This document shows, piece after piece, positions 39,189 through 50,163 of a stretch of 64,000 bases of DNA. The stretch is from Pammene aurita (Eukaryota > Arthropoda > Insecta > Lepidoptera > Tortricidae), in NCBI GenBank assembly GCA_947086415.1, contig OX352300.1:34500716-34564715 (forward strand), written 5' to 3'. The notes under the pieces are model-generated. The model made no database searches. It was given only the letters and a program-made list of their open reading frames with translations, and was not told where the DNA came from. The stretch's first letter is position 1; every line of letters starts with the position of its first letter. The position numbers were made by a program, and so were the translations under genes.

Positions 39189-39340
39189 GAGAGATAACGT
39201 GATTTCGTGACGTGTCGCTGTCAGTAGCAGTTTTATTAGATAGTAAGAATTCTATTAAACAGTTAAATCCTATAAAATATGAAACGGTTACACTCACGTC
39301 TCTATTTTATAGGTAGTGTGTATAATGAAAGTTTAAAATT

Positions 39341-39346
39341 AATAAA
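39341..39346 (+). terminator. Poly(A) signal AATAAA of the ZAD-ZNF gene
   Basis: AATAAA lies 153 bp after the stop codon, a normal distance for an insect 3' UTR. Confidence 0.6.
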
Positions 39347-39830
39347 AGCCTAATTTTTTATTTCTTACAGTGTACTTCTTAGATAGTGGTGCCCTCCATA
39401 CAAAAATTTCGTGAGAATATCCTCTCCTCTCCAATAAATAATTGGAACTGTATTTAAACATTTTTGAAAAATCAAAATGAAGTCTTTCAGTAAAATTTCT
39501 TATTCAATATTTAAGGCATTTTCCTCCGTGTGGCAAAGTTTTGGGACACACTATATAAGTAAGTGTGAGTATTGTAACTATTCGACTGTTTAAGTTTAGC
39601 ATAGATTAAAGGAAGAAGAAACATTGTCTGGAAGAGATCGCTTTTTAGCGATAAGACCGCCAATTGTTTTACCTCTACTTTTACTGTTTGTAACTTGTAA
39701 TGATTTAGTGTGATTCTTTATTTTGAGGTGTGCAATAAGAGTATTAATGTTATGTTATTTTATTAGACATCTCAGTAGTAAGAATTATAAAAGGAGCGCG
39801 GGAAAAGCAAACAAACCGCAAAACTAAGCT

Positions 39831-39945
39831 GGGGGCTTAGCCGAGATGACAATCGTTTGTAGAAAATGCACTAATATGGAAGAGTGATAGAGAATCCGAT
39901 AGCGTTTCGTTTTCTACAAACGATTGTCATCGCGGCTAAGCCCCC
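39831..39945. mobile_element. Hairpin MITE with GGGGGCTTAGCCG ends
   Basis: GGGGGCTTAGCCGAGATGAC and its near-exact inverse (CATCGCGGCTAAGCCCCC) are about 115 bp apart; ATCGTTTGTAGAAAA pairs with TTTTCTACAAACGAT. Confidence 0.75.
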
Positions 39946-40004
39946 TGTTCTAAGTAATGGTCGTGGTCACTATTGTTTTGGCGCGGACCTACAGTTAGTT
40001 GCAG

Positions 40005-40580
40005 TTAGGGCCAGACGGCAGATAGCCGCCGAAACTGCCACGTGACCTTGGTTAAAGCGAATTGTTGACAACAGTTTTCGGTTTTAGTTCAGTGTGTTCG
40101 AAGCGTTTGTGATAAGCAAACGTGCACGGAACACCTACGGAGATGCCATGGCCCCTTTGTTTACTGAAATTCCGAAAGGTTGATATTTGTTATGCACTTT
40201 TGAGTGCGATTGAGGAAAAAATCATATAAGAAATCAGAAATCATACATTTTATTTGCATAACTTATACAGCATACAAAAGTAGAAACGACAAAATAGATT
40301 TTTAACATAATATCATGCACATTTTACCGTGTGCGTGCGTGATGCGTCTGCACTCGGTGCGTGCGCCTGCGCGACTTTTGTTCGCGTGGTTTACAACAAG
40401 CAGCTAGACGGTTACCAATCGACCGTTTCTGCCAATGGTTGGCAGAGCACGCCTAGCCACCAAGGGCGTTTAAAGGTCATGTAGAATTTGGCGTCAACCA
40501 CGGGCTACATGGTTTAAAATCTCTGTTTTCTGCCAAGGTCTCGTGGCAGAGGGCTGTGGTTGTATGCCGTCTGGCCCTAA
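40005..40580. mobile_element. MITE with TTAGGGCCAGACGGCA ends
   Basis: A perfect 16-bp inverted pair: TTAGGGCCAGACGGCA at 40005 and TGCCGTCTGGCCCTAA ending at 40580. The interior is GC-richer than its flanks and has no long frame. Superfamily not assigned. Confidence 0.75.
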
Positions 40581-40682
40581 CATACGTCACTCTTTTGTCA
40601 GTTATTTCGTTTAAAAGAGAAATTATATTAAAATATGTTGATAATGTGTGTGTTTTATTTACAAAGCCCTATATTTTAAAGT

Positions 40683-40788
40683 TTCATTATTTTGGTAAAG
40701 GTACACTTACGATTGCATTGCCCGAATAAAATATTGAATCTGTACAAGTTACGGCGGCCACCAAACGGTACCTTTACTAAAATAATGA
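40683..40788. mobile_element. Small hairpin MITE
   Basis: TCATTATTTTGGTAAAGGTA pairs with TACCTTTACTAAAATAATGA about 105 bp away; one mismatch. Confidence 0.65.
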
Positions 40789-40929
40789 CACAAATACGTT
40801 TAAGATATGATATAGTTACAGCTAACTCCAAGGCGTATGTACCTAATACATTAGAGTTGGATTTGAGTTGCATTAAAATCATATTCAAACAAATTCATTG
40901 TTTAGGCGTTTACACAGAGTAGGTACCTA

Positions 40930-41170
40930 ATTAGTAGTTTATGTAACTGTTACGTAATAAGGGTCCTTAAAATACGAGTGTGGTTATATCACAGTTTGAG
41001 ATCACACGAGTGTTTTAAGGCCTAATTACGTACAGTTGCATACACTGCTTTACCTACACAAATAAATCCTAAATGAAGTGTTCGGAAACCATTAGAATGA
41101 CCGCCATTGCACCGCCATGACCATCTCGATTGTGCCGGCGGTCGGGGAGGAGGTCGGATTTTCATTACGT
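40930..41170 (+). mobile_element. TTTATCTAC-type MITE, partial copy
   Basis: GTAGTTTATGTAACTGTTAC, ACGTACAGTTGCATACACTG, GTTCGGAAACCATTAGAATG and GATTGTGCCGGCGGTCGG match the family; the right end is missing. Confidence 0.65.
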
Positions 41171-41507
41171 TACCGTAGGTAATGAATTTTAATACGTTTT
41201 TACCACACTGTCACAGATAATACACTGAGGTTACGTTACTGGTTGCAATAATGGTGGTAATGAGGGTTTCCGCGATTGAGATTTCCACTAGATGGCAGCA
41301 CCGTGACGACAGGTCACGGTCACAAATATGTGGTTAAACATGATTGGTGGATTGTGACAGCTAGACCGAACGCGGAATAGAGGATTTATGATATTGGTGT
41401 AGATAATAGTAGTTTATGTAACTTGTTACGTAATAAGGGTCTTTAAAACATGAGTGTGGTTTTATGAAACGAGCCGCTGGCGAGTTACGTACAGTTGCAT
41501 ACACTGC

Positions 41508-41820
41508 TTTATCTACACTCATAATATTTATCCTAAATGCATTATTCGGAAACCATAGAATGGCCGCCATTGCACCGCCATGGCCAACTCGATTGTGCTG
41601 GCGGTCGCGCGGGCGCGTGTCGGCGGCCGCGCGGGAGCACGCAGGTGTACATTATGTTATCAAAACTCATAACACATCAATATTTGAGCATGTAAAGTTA
41701 AAATTACGTTACTGCCACAGATCAAAAGCTTATCATAGTAAAATCGGTTGTGGTAATGCTAGCCATTGCCTACCGTTTTCGAACACGTTTTAAAGAACTT
41801 ACAATGTGAGTGTAGATAAA
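41508..41820 (+). mobile_element. TTTATCTACACTCAT-ended MITE, full copy
   Basis: TTTATCTACACTCATAATAT at the left and AATGTGAGTGTAGATAAA at the right. The interior matches both halves of the interrupted copy at 14122-16146. Confidence 0.8.
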
Positions 41821-42059
41821 ATAATATTCCTTTTAACTCTCAACCCGTATTGATATTAAATAACTGATATTACCTATACCTACTCCAATATGATAGTTGG
41901 TCACGACCTAGTTAATCTGAAAACGTCTGAATAAGAGTTTTTTTAAATATCGATCGACAATCTTGATTGTTTACTAGTCTTTTCCTAAACTTAACCAATC
42001 TAGCAAAATAAGACCACATCCAAACCATAAACCTGCATTGGTACCAGTTACCATAGGAA

Positions 42060-42361
42060 AACCATAGATTGGAAGCCTAATGGCTCTGAAGTCAGTAAAT
42101 AGTTGCAAACTTTGGCAGTTAAATAAAAATTGGTGATTTTATTGAATAGAGTTTCTTCAAATCGAATGGGTTTTGATTTAGCAAGAGCGTTTTTCACCGA
42201 CTTTAGAAAGGAGATTCTAAACTTGGGAGGCAGCTTATTCCACATTCTGCACGTTCTAGGGAAAAACGATCGAGTTGTCCGTTTATTTTTGGTATACCAT
42301 GTGTCTGGGATGAACTGTGCCAAAGGCTTTGGTGAGAGGTATATACTATTACCTACCGATC
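42060..42361 (-). pseudogene. LINE ORF2 C-terminal fragment
   Basis: Minus-strand frame with RSFFPRTCRMWNKLPPKF, a motif found near the C terminus of insect non-LTR polyproteins. The Copia element inserted into it at 42362. Confidence 0.6.
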
Positions 42362-42522
42362 TGTTAGAGTTATTTCCGTGGAAAGACATTATATAAACGA
42401 TAGTAATATATATTTATTGTTTACATACAACCATCAACAGAATTGCATTGACATTAAGTAATAAGTCTATGTGACATCTCTCATAGAGAGTATCACCGAC
42501 AGTGCTGTGGCCAGTACTCACA
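42362..42522 (-). repeat. Copia 3' LTR
   Basis: 161 bp, TG...CA bounded, indistinguishable by eye from the other LTR. Confidence 0.93.
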
Positions 42523-42549
42523 CTCCTCTTCACGGCACTATCGTGGTCA

Positions 42550-45360
42550 TTAGGATAGTCCCAGGCTGCTCCGCAACTTTAGCAACCGCGGACCAGCTAA
42601 AGCCTTAGTCAAAAGGTCTGCCTCCATCTCGTCGGTTCGCAGATACCTCACCTCTATTTTTCCTTCTTGGATACAGTTTCTGATGAAGTGCATTTTTAAA
42701 TCAATGTGCTTCGACTTTGAAGTCACCATCGAATTTTGGCTTAGCTTTAGGGCTGCCTGATTATCGTTCAATATGACAATACGCTCGTAATCAGCGCCCA
42801 AGTCTTTAAAGAGACTTTTCAGGTGAATAGCTTCTTTTGCAGCTTCGGTTAGGGCAATATATTCGGCCTCTGCTGTTGAAAGTGCGATGCTCTTCTGTTT
42901 TCTCGACATCCAGCTTATGGCCGTTCCTGCATATTTAAAGCAATAGCCCGAAAATGACTTTCGGTCCAGCTTACATGAGCCCCAGTCAGCATCGGCCATG
43001 CCATGCATGTCTTGTTCGGTCTTCACAAATGTCAAGCCGACGCTCTTTGTCCCTTTAAGGTACCGAAGTACTCTCTTTGCGCACTTAAAGTGCTCTTCCT
43101 TATAACAGTCATTGAACTGTGATAGGTAGCTTATAGCAAACATTATATCGGGACGAGTTGCCACTGCCATATACATAAGTGTACCTATTAAATTTTTATA
43201 AGGGAGATCAAGATGTTGTCTTTCATCTCTATCACTTCTTTCCAGTTTGAGACCCGGCTCCATTGGAGTTGATGCGGTCTTGCAATCTTCCATTTTAAAC
43301 TTCTTTAGAGTTTCTTCGATGAACTTTTGTTGGTTGATTTTTATTTCTCCCTTTTTGTAAGTTACATCTATACCGACGAGCCGTTTTGGTCTTCCTAAAT
43401 CTTTTAATTCGAATTTAGAATTTAGCAGGTCTTTGACTTCTTTTAGTTTTCTGGGACACGAGTAGGCAATCAATAAATCGTCGACATAGATTACTATTAT
43501 AATCTTTACTCCTCTTTTCTCTAGTAGGTATACACATGGGTCAGCTTCTGAAGCTCTAAAACCAATGTGTTTTAGTTCTGTGTCGAGCTTTTTGTACCAT
43601 TGCCTCCCTTCCTGCTTGAGTCCGTAAAGTGCTTTAATAAGACAGCAAACTTTCTCTTTTGGGATGCTTTTTATGTCTCTTAGCATTTCAACGGTCTTAT
43701 TGTAGATAGTCAAATCCTCTTTCGTGCTTTCTTCCACCATGATTTCTGTCAGGTATTCTTCTAGATAGTCAGGGTATTTCATAACGATCTTTTCTTCCAG
43801 TTCACCATTCAGGTACGCGGTTGTGACGTCCATTTGGTTCAATTCTAACCCTTCTTCTATAGCGATTCCAATGACAGATCTGATTGAACTTAGCTTTGCA
43901 ACTGGCGCGTATGTTTCATTGTAATCAATACCTGGTCGCTGAGTAAAACCTCGAGCTACCAGTCTGGCTTTTCTAGTTACGCTGTCATCTGGTCCTAGTT
44001 TATTTCTTAAAACCATCTTGTAGTCTACGACTTTCACATCCTTGCGTTTCTTTTCGACTTTCCAGGTTCTATTTTTAACATGCGCTCTTATTTCGGCTTT
44101 TATAGCATCATGCCAGTAGTCATCATTTTCATTTTCATTTCCGTCAGATAGGTATGAAATTTCGGTAAGTAAATGACTTTCTTCAGTCTCATCCAGTACA
44201 AAATCTTCAGTCCAACCTGGTGGGCGCCTTTCTCTTTGTGGCCTCCCATTTTCAGGTATCTCTATGATCTCTGACTCTGATGCATCATTAAAAGAATCAT
44301 CAGGTTGTTCTTCGGGTAAATTTTCCGGATTTTGCAAAACTATGTCATTTTTCTTCTTTGTGAATTCAATTTCTATTCCCTGTCTAACTTTATGATTTTG
44401 TCTTTTATTTTTCTTTTCTTTTTCAGGTGTGTTCGTGTGATGATGTTCCTCTTCGTTTACAAGGCTCTCATAGTCTGTATCTTTTTCTTTGAAGTACATC
44501 ATGTCTATAACTTTTATGTCCCTGCTTATCACTACGTCATCATCTTCAGGTATGTATACTCTGTATCCTTTTGTAGTTAGCGAGTATCCCATAAATACAC
44601 CATCTTTGGTTTTTTGTGTTAGCTTTCCTCGTCTGTTCTTTTTCAGTACAAAAGTTTTTCTGCCAAAAACGTGAAGATGATTGCCAGACGGTGTTCGGCC
44701 TATCCATTTCGTGAATGGTATATCGCCATTTAACGCTTTCGAAGGGCTACGGTTTATAAGGTAGTTAGCCGTAGATACCGCTTCAGCCCAGAGCTTTTTG
44801 GGTGCGTTTGCTTCGATTAGTAAGCATCTAGCTTTATCTAATAAGGATCTGTTCTTCCTCTCACTTATCCCATTTTGTTGTGGGGTGTAGACAGTGGTCA
44901 ATCTTCTTTGGATGCCATGTAGCTTGAGGTAATCGTCAAATTCCTTGTTACGATATTCTGTGCCGTTATCTGATTGCAGATGTTTTATCTTTTTGTTGTG
45001 GAACGTCTCGACTTCATTTTTGTATTGTTTGAATTTGCTGAGTACGTCACTTTTCTTTTTAATAAAGTATACGTGGCAATATCGAGAAAAATCGTCTATA
45101 AATGTGACGTAATATCTTGATCCTGCTAGTGTCTCACACTCGAAAGGTCCACAAACGTCGCTATGGATTATTTCCAGCATTTCCGTTGTGTAGAGATCAT
45201 CATGTCTTGTGAATGGTAACCTTGACAGCTTGCCTTTGATGCAGGTTTCACATGCTTCCAAATTTTTGTTGGTCAAGTTCAGTCCGTACATTAGGTTATC
45301 TGTAGCCATCTTTTTCAGATCCATTTCATTTATGTGGCCAAGTTTACGGTGCCACTCCAT
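42550..45360 (-). CDS. Copia integrase, reverse transcriptase and RNase H, long intact frame
   Basis: 936 codons without a stop. The pre-integrase zinc motif is WHRKLGH...CETC (3-40). Integrase catalytic residues: D68 (HSDVCGP), D131 (QSDNGTEY) and E167 (GISERKN), spaced D,D35E. Reverse transcriptase motifs: NQMDVTTAYLNGELEE, ALYGLKQEGRQWY and the catalytic YVDDLL. RNase H: GMADADWG and ALSTAEAEYIALTEA. The ATG at 45360 is only the first methionine after the MITE insertion; in the intact element this region was part of a longer gag-pol polyprotein. Confidence 0.93.
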   Translation of the reverse strand: MEWHRKLGHINEMDLKKMATDNLMYGLNLTNKNLEACETCIKGKLSRLPFTRHDDLYTTEMLEIIHSDVCGPFECETLAGSRYYVTFIDDFSRYCHVYFIKKKSDVLSKFKQYKNEVETFHNKKIKHLQSDNGTEYRNKEFDDYLKLHGIQRRLTTVYTPQQNGISERKNRSLLDKARCLLIEANAPKKLWAEAVSTANYLINRSPSKALNGDIPFTKWIGRTPSGNHLHVFGRKTFVLKKNRRGKLTQKTKDGVFMGYSLTTKGYRVYIPEDDDVVISRDIKVIDMMYFKEKDTDYESLVNEEEHHHTNTPEKEKKNKRQNHKVRQGIEIEFTKKKNDIVLQNPENLPEEQPDDSFNDASESEIIEIPENGRPQRERRPPGWTEDFVLDETEESHLLTEISYLSDGNENENDDYWHDAIKAEIRAHVKNRTWKVEKKRKDVKVVDYKMVLRNKLGPDDSVTRKARLVARGFTQRPGIDYNETYAPVAKLSSIRSVIGIAIEEGLELNQMDVTTAYLNGELEEKIVMKYPDYLEEYLTEIMVEESTKEDLTIYNKTVEMLRDIKSIPKEKVCCLIKALYGLKQEGRQWYKKLDTELKHIGFRASEADPCVYLLEKRGVKIIIVIYVDDLLIAYSCPRKLKEVKDLLNSKFELKDLGRPKRLVGIDVTYKKGEIKINQQKFIEETLKKFKMEDCKTASTPMEPGLKLERSDRDERQHLDLPYKNLIGTLMYMAVATRPDIMFAISYLSQFNDCYKEEHFKCAKRVLRYLKGTKSVGLTFVKTEQDMHGMADADWGSCKLDRKSFSGYCFKYAGTAISWMSRKQKSIALSTAEAEYIALTEAAKEAIHLKSLFKDLGADYERIVILNDNQAALKLSQNSMVTSKSKHIDLKMHFIRNCIQEGKIEVRYLRTDEMEADLLTKALAGPRLLKLRSSLGLS

Positions 45361-45426
45361 GATGTCATTGCTGCCTTTTTGTGTGTAGTTTGCAGTCTCC
45401 TTCTTCTCGAACTCAAGGTAGTACAG

Positions 45427-45544
45427 GAGTGCGATTTTTGAATCTCACCAAGTGACTAATTCTCACCGATGTGAGTGATTTACTTTCGGAAATCACTCAC
45501 ATCGGTGAGAATTAGTCACTTGGTGAGATTCAAAAATCGCACTC
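45427..45544. mobile_element. 118-bp perfect hairpin MITE inside the Copia element
   Basis: Arms of 55 bp, exact inverse complements, begin GAGTGCGATTTTTGAATCTC and surround the 8-base loop ACTTTCGG. Flanks are CAG on the left and CTG on the right, a W-centred 3-bp target. The loop plus right arm is identical to the right end of the 26974-28565 element. Confidence 0.92.
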
Positions 45545-45547
45545 CTG

Positions 45548-45871
45548 ATCTTCTCTTCTCTGAGCTGTCAGTGTCACTTCGCCGCTTTGTGATATAATGC
45601 TGGCTTTGTCTTTTTCGAATATGACTTTGTTTCCTCTGTCTGTTATCTTGCCTACAGACAGTAGATTCACTGACACATCAGGAACGAATAAGGTGTCATT
45701 GAAGTAGTATTCTTCTTTTTCCTTATAAGCTGTAACTTTTCCTTTGCCTTTAATTTTGCTTGTGTATTTATTTGATGCCAATCTTAGGTTGCCATTTTCA
45801 GGGGTCATAGCAGAAAACATCGCTTCGTTGCCGCACATGTGAAATGAACAACCGCTATCTAAACACCACAA
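45548..45871 (-). pseudogene. Copia protease region, cut by the hairpin MITE
   Basis: Encodes WCLDSGCSFHMC, the aspartic protease active site (DSG), followed by about 100 residues including NLLSVGKIT. The frame then runs into the MITE, so protease and integrase are separated. Confidence 0.8.
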
Positions 45872-45991
45872 GTTTTCGTCGGTGCTTGAATTTGCGGAAC
45901 TCAGGCAAACATTAAAGTTTTTCGAGTGGTTTTTGTTTGGTTTCTCATTTGAGCGTTCCTTTTTACCCCAACATACCTCGGTGGTGTGACC

Positions 45992-46828
45992 TTTTTAGGG
46001 TTCCGTAGTCAACTAGGAACCCTTATAGTTTCGCCATGTCTGCCCGTCCGTCCGTCCGTCCGTCTGCGGATAATCTCAGTGACCGTTAGCACTAGAAAGC
46101 TGAAATTTGGTACTAATATGTATATCAATCACGCCGACAAAGTGGTAAAATAAAAAGTGGAATTTTTTTATTTATTAGGGTACCTCCCCTATACGTAAAG
46201 TGGGGAGTGATTTTTTTTTTCATTTCAACCCTAACGTGTGATATATTGTTGGATAGGTATTTAAAAATGAATAGGGGTTTACTAAAATCATTTTTCGATA
46301 AAGTAAATATTTTCGGAAATAATCGCTCCAGAAGTAAAAAAATATGCGTCCCCCCCCCTCTAACTTTTGAACCATAAGTTTTAAAAATATGAAAAAAATC
46401 TCAAAAGTAGAACTTTATAAAAACTTTCTAGGAAAATTATTTTGAACTTGATAGGATGAATAGTTTTTGAAAAAAAATTACAAAATAATTTCTGAACTAA
46501 GTTTGTAATTTAACCGTATAAGCAGGTGTTTATTGTACCTGTAATTTCTACAAAATTACAATGAAATGACGTGCTTTCAAATAAAGTATAAAAGGTTAAA
46601 ATCGGTTCACGCAATAAAGAATTATTACATAAAAATCATCTTCCATACTTTAAGCTCGCGCGCAATAGTTTACTCAATTTGCCGATAGATGTCGCTGTAC
46701 GTGGAACTCTCATATCATATCCTACATGGCGGTGTTATTAACTCTTAAGGACACTTACTGTGACGGACGGAAAACTACGGAACCCTACACTGAGCGTGGC
46801 CCGACACGCTCTTGGCCGGTTTTTTCTT
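45992..46828 (-). mobile_element. Family A repeat inserted in the Copia zinc knuckle
   Basis: Minus-strand copy with GACTACGGAACCCTAAAAAG at its 3' end and AAAAAACCGGCCAAGAGCGT at its 5' end. On one side the Copia frame ends after SFCKNCKK, on the other it resumes with HTTEVCWGKK, so the insertion split the CCHC zinc knuckle of gag. Because Copia itself is young, family A moved recently. Confidence 0.85.
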
Positions 46829-47447
46829 ACAGTTCTTGCAAAATGACTTCGGCTTGTTTTTCTTCAAGTGATATGCTTCGGAACTTTCAGGTTGATCGTT
46901 ACCGCTCCTGGCCTGATATTCTTCAAGGATTTTTACTTTCAGGTCGTCAGGATTGGGCAATGTGTCTCTGGACTCAATGGCTATTCGGAAATTTTCGAAT
47001 GTCGTTGGCAGACTGTAGAGTAACATTATGCTCCATATCGGCGAGCTTATCTACTATATCCATGAAATTATTTAAATGGTCACGGATGTCTTCATCGGTC
47101 GTCATTCGTTTTAAGACTAACTGTTTTAACAAGGTTGCTTTCCTTGCGGGCCCGGTGCTTTGATAAGTAGCTTTTAATTTGTCCCATACAGCTTTAGATG
47201 ACGTGCAGATCTTTATTTGTTTCAGTTCGGAAGGTGACAGCAAAAGTAAAATTTCAGCCCTTGCCTTTAAATCTTCCTTGACGAAAGCAGATTTTTCCGC
47301 CGCATCCGCATTTGGTGACAATATTTTCTCGCCACTTACGATATACCAATAGTCATTTTTTATTAGGACGGCTTGCGCTTGTAAGCACCAAGTGTCATAA
47401 TTTGACTTGGTCAACGGTTCTATATTTCTATAACTCGTCGATGCCAT
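46829..47447 (-). pseudogene. Copia gag, frameshifted
   Basis: Starts MASTSYRNIEPL at 47447. It covers the UBN2-type capsid region (YDTWCLQAQAVL, AVWDKLKATYQST, LKRMTTDEDIRDHLNNF). Near 47010 the frame shifts by one base: one frame ends shortly after, and the neighbouring frame continues with LYSLPTTFENFRIAIESRD and the zinc-knuckle start. Confidence 0.82.
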
Positions 47448-47496
47448 TTTTCGCAATTATTTGTTGTAGATGTACCAACCACGCTCTGCTACCATT

Positions 47497-47657
47497 TGTT
47501 AGAGTTATTTCCGTGGAAAGACATTATATAAACGATAGTAATATATATTTATTGTTTACATACAACCATCAACAGAATTGCATTGACATTAAGTAATAAG
47601 TCTATGTGACATCTCTCATAGAGAGTATCACCGACAGTGCTGTGGCCAGTACTCACA
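47497..47657 (-). repeat. Copia 5' LTR
   Basis: 161 bp, same sequence as 42362-42522. The primer-binding site lies just inside at about 47484-47496. Confidence 0.93.
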
Positions 47658-47769
47658 CGATCATTATAAATACATGATCAATTTTACAAAACAGGCCTAG
47701 CAACGCTCGTAGGTAGGTACTTCAAAAAATTGTGATTTGTCATTGTTGTGTCATGCTCCGTGTCATCAC

Positions 47770-48066
47770 TCACGTGTGGCCCCGGCGGAAGACCAGCGCT
47801 GGCCTCCCAGGCTAGCACCATGCTGAGTCGGGGCCATTTCGTGGCAACCATATTATTAGTTATTATCCTTATGGCCTGTTTCACAATCTCCAGTTAAAGC
47901 ATATCTGTCAGATAAATGTTTGGTGTCCTTTTCTTTTATATGACTGGAGAAAAGGATAGCAATAATTTTAACTGGCAGATAAGTTTATCTGGAGATTGTG
48001 AAATAGGCCCTTAGATTAAATATGTTTGTTTACATGTTGTTGTTGTCGCGAATAAATGTTTTCTAT
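47770..48066 (+). mobile_element. LINE 3' end carrying a Harbinger-type MITE
   Basis: GGAAGACCAGCGCTGGCCTC, GGCCATTTCGTGGCAACC and the ending CGAATAAATGTTTTCTATTTCT are a LINE 3' UTR. It is split by the 139-bp MITE at 47872-48010. Confidence 0.6.
47872..48010. mobile_element. PIF/Harbinger-type MITE, TTA duplication
   Basis: TTA at 47869-47871 and 48011-48013. Ends TGGCCTGTTTCACAATCTCC and, inward from the right, GGGCCTATTTCACAATCTCC. Confidence 0.82.
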
Positions 48067-48156
48067 TTCTAAAGACGAACTATATACTTGACAATTTGGT
48101 GAAATATACATTTCATATGTAGATAAGTATTCGATGGACCTTTTTGTTGAGTGTTG

Positions 48157-48420
48157 TAACTTCCACCAATTTCTAAAAAGAAAACTTTAATCCTGTATTG
48201 TGGGATATAATTACAGATTTTTAAGAAAAAAGTAAGTCGGCAGGTATAACAGGTTTGGTTCCTAGGTAATAACTTATTACCTAGGTACCAAGCAACAAGT
48301 TCTCAGTTACGTAATAGGTAGGTACCAACCTACTTACTTTTTTATTAAAAATCTGTAATTATTAATTATATCCCACAATACAGAATTAAAGTTTTCTTTG
48401 TAGAAATTGGTAGAAGTTAC
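48157..48420. mobile_element. Foldback element with arms of about 85 bp
   Basis: GTAACTTCCACCAATTTCTA pairs with TAGAAATTGGTAGAAGTTAC at the far end. Inside, CTGTATTGTGGGATATAATT pairs with AATTATATCCCACAATACAG. The centre has CCTAGGTAATAA/TTATTACCTAGG. Confidence 0.75.
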
Positions 48421-48828
48421 AAGTAAGTTATTACTAATAACTAAGAACTTTATTATTTTATTTTAGTACCTGCATAAGTTAGGCATATACTCTTTCATTT
48501 ATCAATTCATCTCGCTCTTGTTCATATTAAAAATATTGGTGCGAAATCTATATAGATTTAATAATAATATTATTATCATGATATTAAAAGCCGAGTAAGC
48601 CTCCAGGCGAGCTTAAAATCTCAGGGATGCCTTCGATTCATATCCATTATTAATCGCACCCAATCAATTAATTATATCTGATTATTAATAACCCGAGGAA
48701 GAGCGACCTCTGAGAGTACACGTACTCGTATATTGCAATTGGAATTTAGTGGCACTGAGTAAGTATTACCTTAGTAAAAGACAGATCATAGTAAGAAATA
48801 TTGTTCGAAAAAAAGAAAGAAAAGAAAG

Positions 48829-49310
48829 AAAAAAAACCGGCCAAGTGCGAGTCGGACGCGCGTACCGAGGGTTCCGTACAAACTTGTAGGTATATAGGGG
48901 TAGTAACTTGAAAAATTTAAAAAAAAATGTTTTTGTATGATTTTACTAAAAATGTCTACTTTTTGTAATTTTTTCATTGTCTATGCTATATGACGTTGCT
49001 TCGTGCCAAATTTCAAGTTTCTGAGTTCACGGGAAGTACCCCATAGGTTTTGCGAGAGGAGAGAGAAAGAGAAAAACTCTAAAATTTGCAGCATAAACGA
49101 CTGTATCTTTTGATTACGTTGGCATTTAAGTTTGATTTTTTCACAGCTCCAAGGGACAATAGACCTGAGTATTTGATATAAATTTCAGCTTGATACCTAC
49201 ACGCGTTCCTGAGAAAAATGGTCTTGACAGACAGACAGACCGACAGACGGACAACAAAGTGTTCCTATAAGGGTTCCGTTTTTTTACTTTCGAGGTACGG
49301 AACCCTAAAA
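48829..49310 (+). mobile_element. Family B repeat (GACA/CTGT microsatellite)
   Basis: Begins AAAAAACCGGCCAAGTGCGA, has ACAGACAGACCGACAGACGG and ends GGTACGGAACCCTAAAA. One monomer of the body that is triplicated at 60391-61290. Confidence 0.8.
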
Positions 49311-50163
49311 CCGTTCGTGACGAAATCCACCGGGAGACGTGAACTCAATCGTACCGACTTGCCTCTATTATGAGCACTCATCGAATATTGTATACAATGA
49401 ATACTGACATAATTAAGCTTTTTCAATCTTACCTTACTGAGTGGCCTAAACAAAGTACTCGACTAAAAGCTCTTCATTTTATCACGATCGCATAAAATGC
49501 TATATCATGTTTGTACTATCTTGTTATATCACCATTACTTAAGTTTTAGAATAGAATAGAGTTATAGAATAGAATGAGTTGATAAAGTTTCCAAACTAAT
49601 GAAAGTCTTTGTACAGTTTACTGAGAACCGCTTTGAGTTTTCAAAGGATCTCAGAAATTTCAAAACGTTCCAGTTTTAATAGCTACCTAGTAAGTTTTTG
49701 AAATGGCATTGAATGTAAAAGCTGGTGCTAAACTACGTATAACCTTAATAATATTGTCTATATATTTAGTCTTAAAATCCGTACTAATATTACAAATGCA
49801 TAGGTAATTTATCTCTGTCTTTGATCTCTTCGCGTTTAAATAAACCGCTGAACAAATTTATATTGAAATTACCTATGTATATGTAAAGATTCGATTACTG
49901 AGGAAGGATATAGGATAATTTTTATCATGATAGGCGGCTTTCACACGGCTGCGGTTTCCGCATGCGACGCCGGTGCGTGAGCGAGATAGCGCTCTTCACG
50001 TGTATAGCACTGTCACGCTTGCACACCGTCGCCGCGTGCGGTTGCGGCGCCAGTTTGATAATCGCCATAATCATTCCTTAAGGGGGTAAAAAGTATGAGG
50101 TTAGGAATTTTATATGCTCTAACTAAATGTCTGCTAAGTATTTAATTTAATTTAGGAGCGTAC

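Larger units (their letters stand above)
42362..47657 (-). mobile_element. Ty1/Copia LTR retrotransposon, recent insertion
   Basis: LTRs of 161 bp at 42362-42522 and 47497-47657 look identical, start TGTTAGAG and end ACTCACA. A 5-bp duplication CGATC flanks the element (42357-42361 and 47658-47662). Next to the 5' LTR, TGGTAGCAGAGC fits an initiator-tRNA-Met primer site; next to the 3' LTR, AAGAGGAG is the polypurine tract. Order on minus: gag, protease, integrase, reverse transcriptase, RNase H. It is disabled by a gag frameshift and by two later insertions (45427-45544 and 45992-46828). Confidence 0.95.

Noticed and set aside
44332..44674. Plus-strand frames opposite Copia pol
   Set aside because: Antisense shadows of a long, well-supported coding frame.
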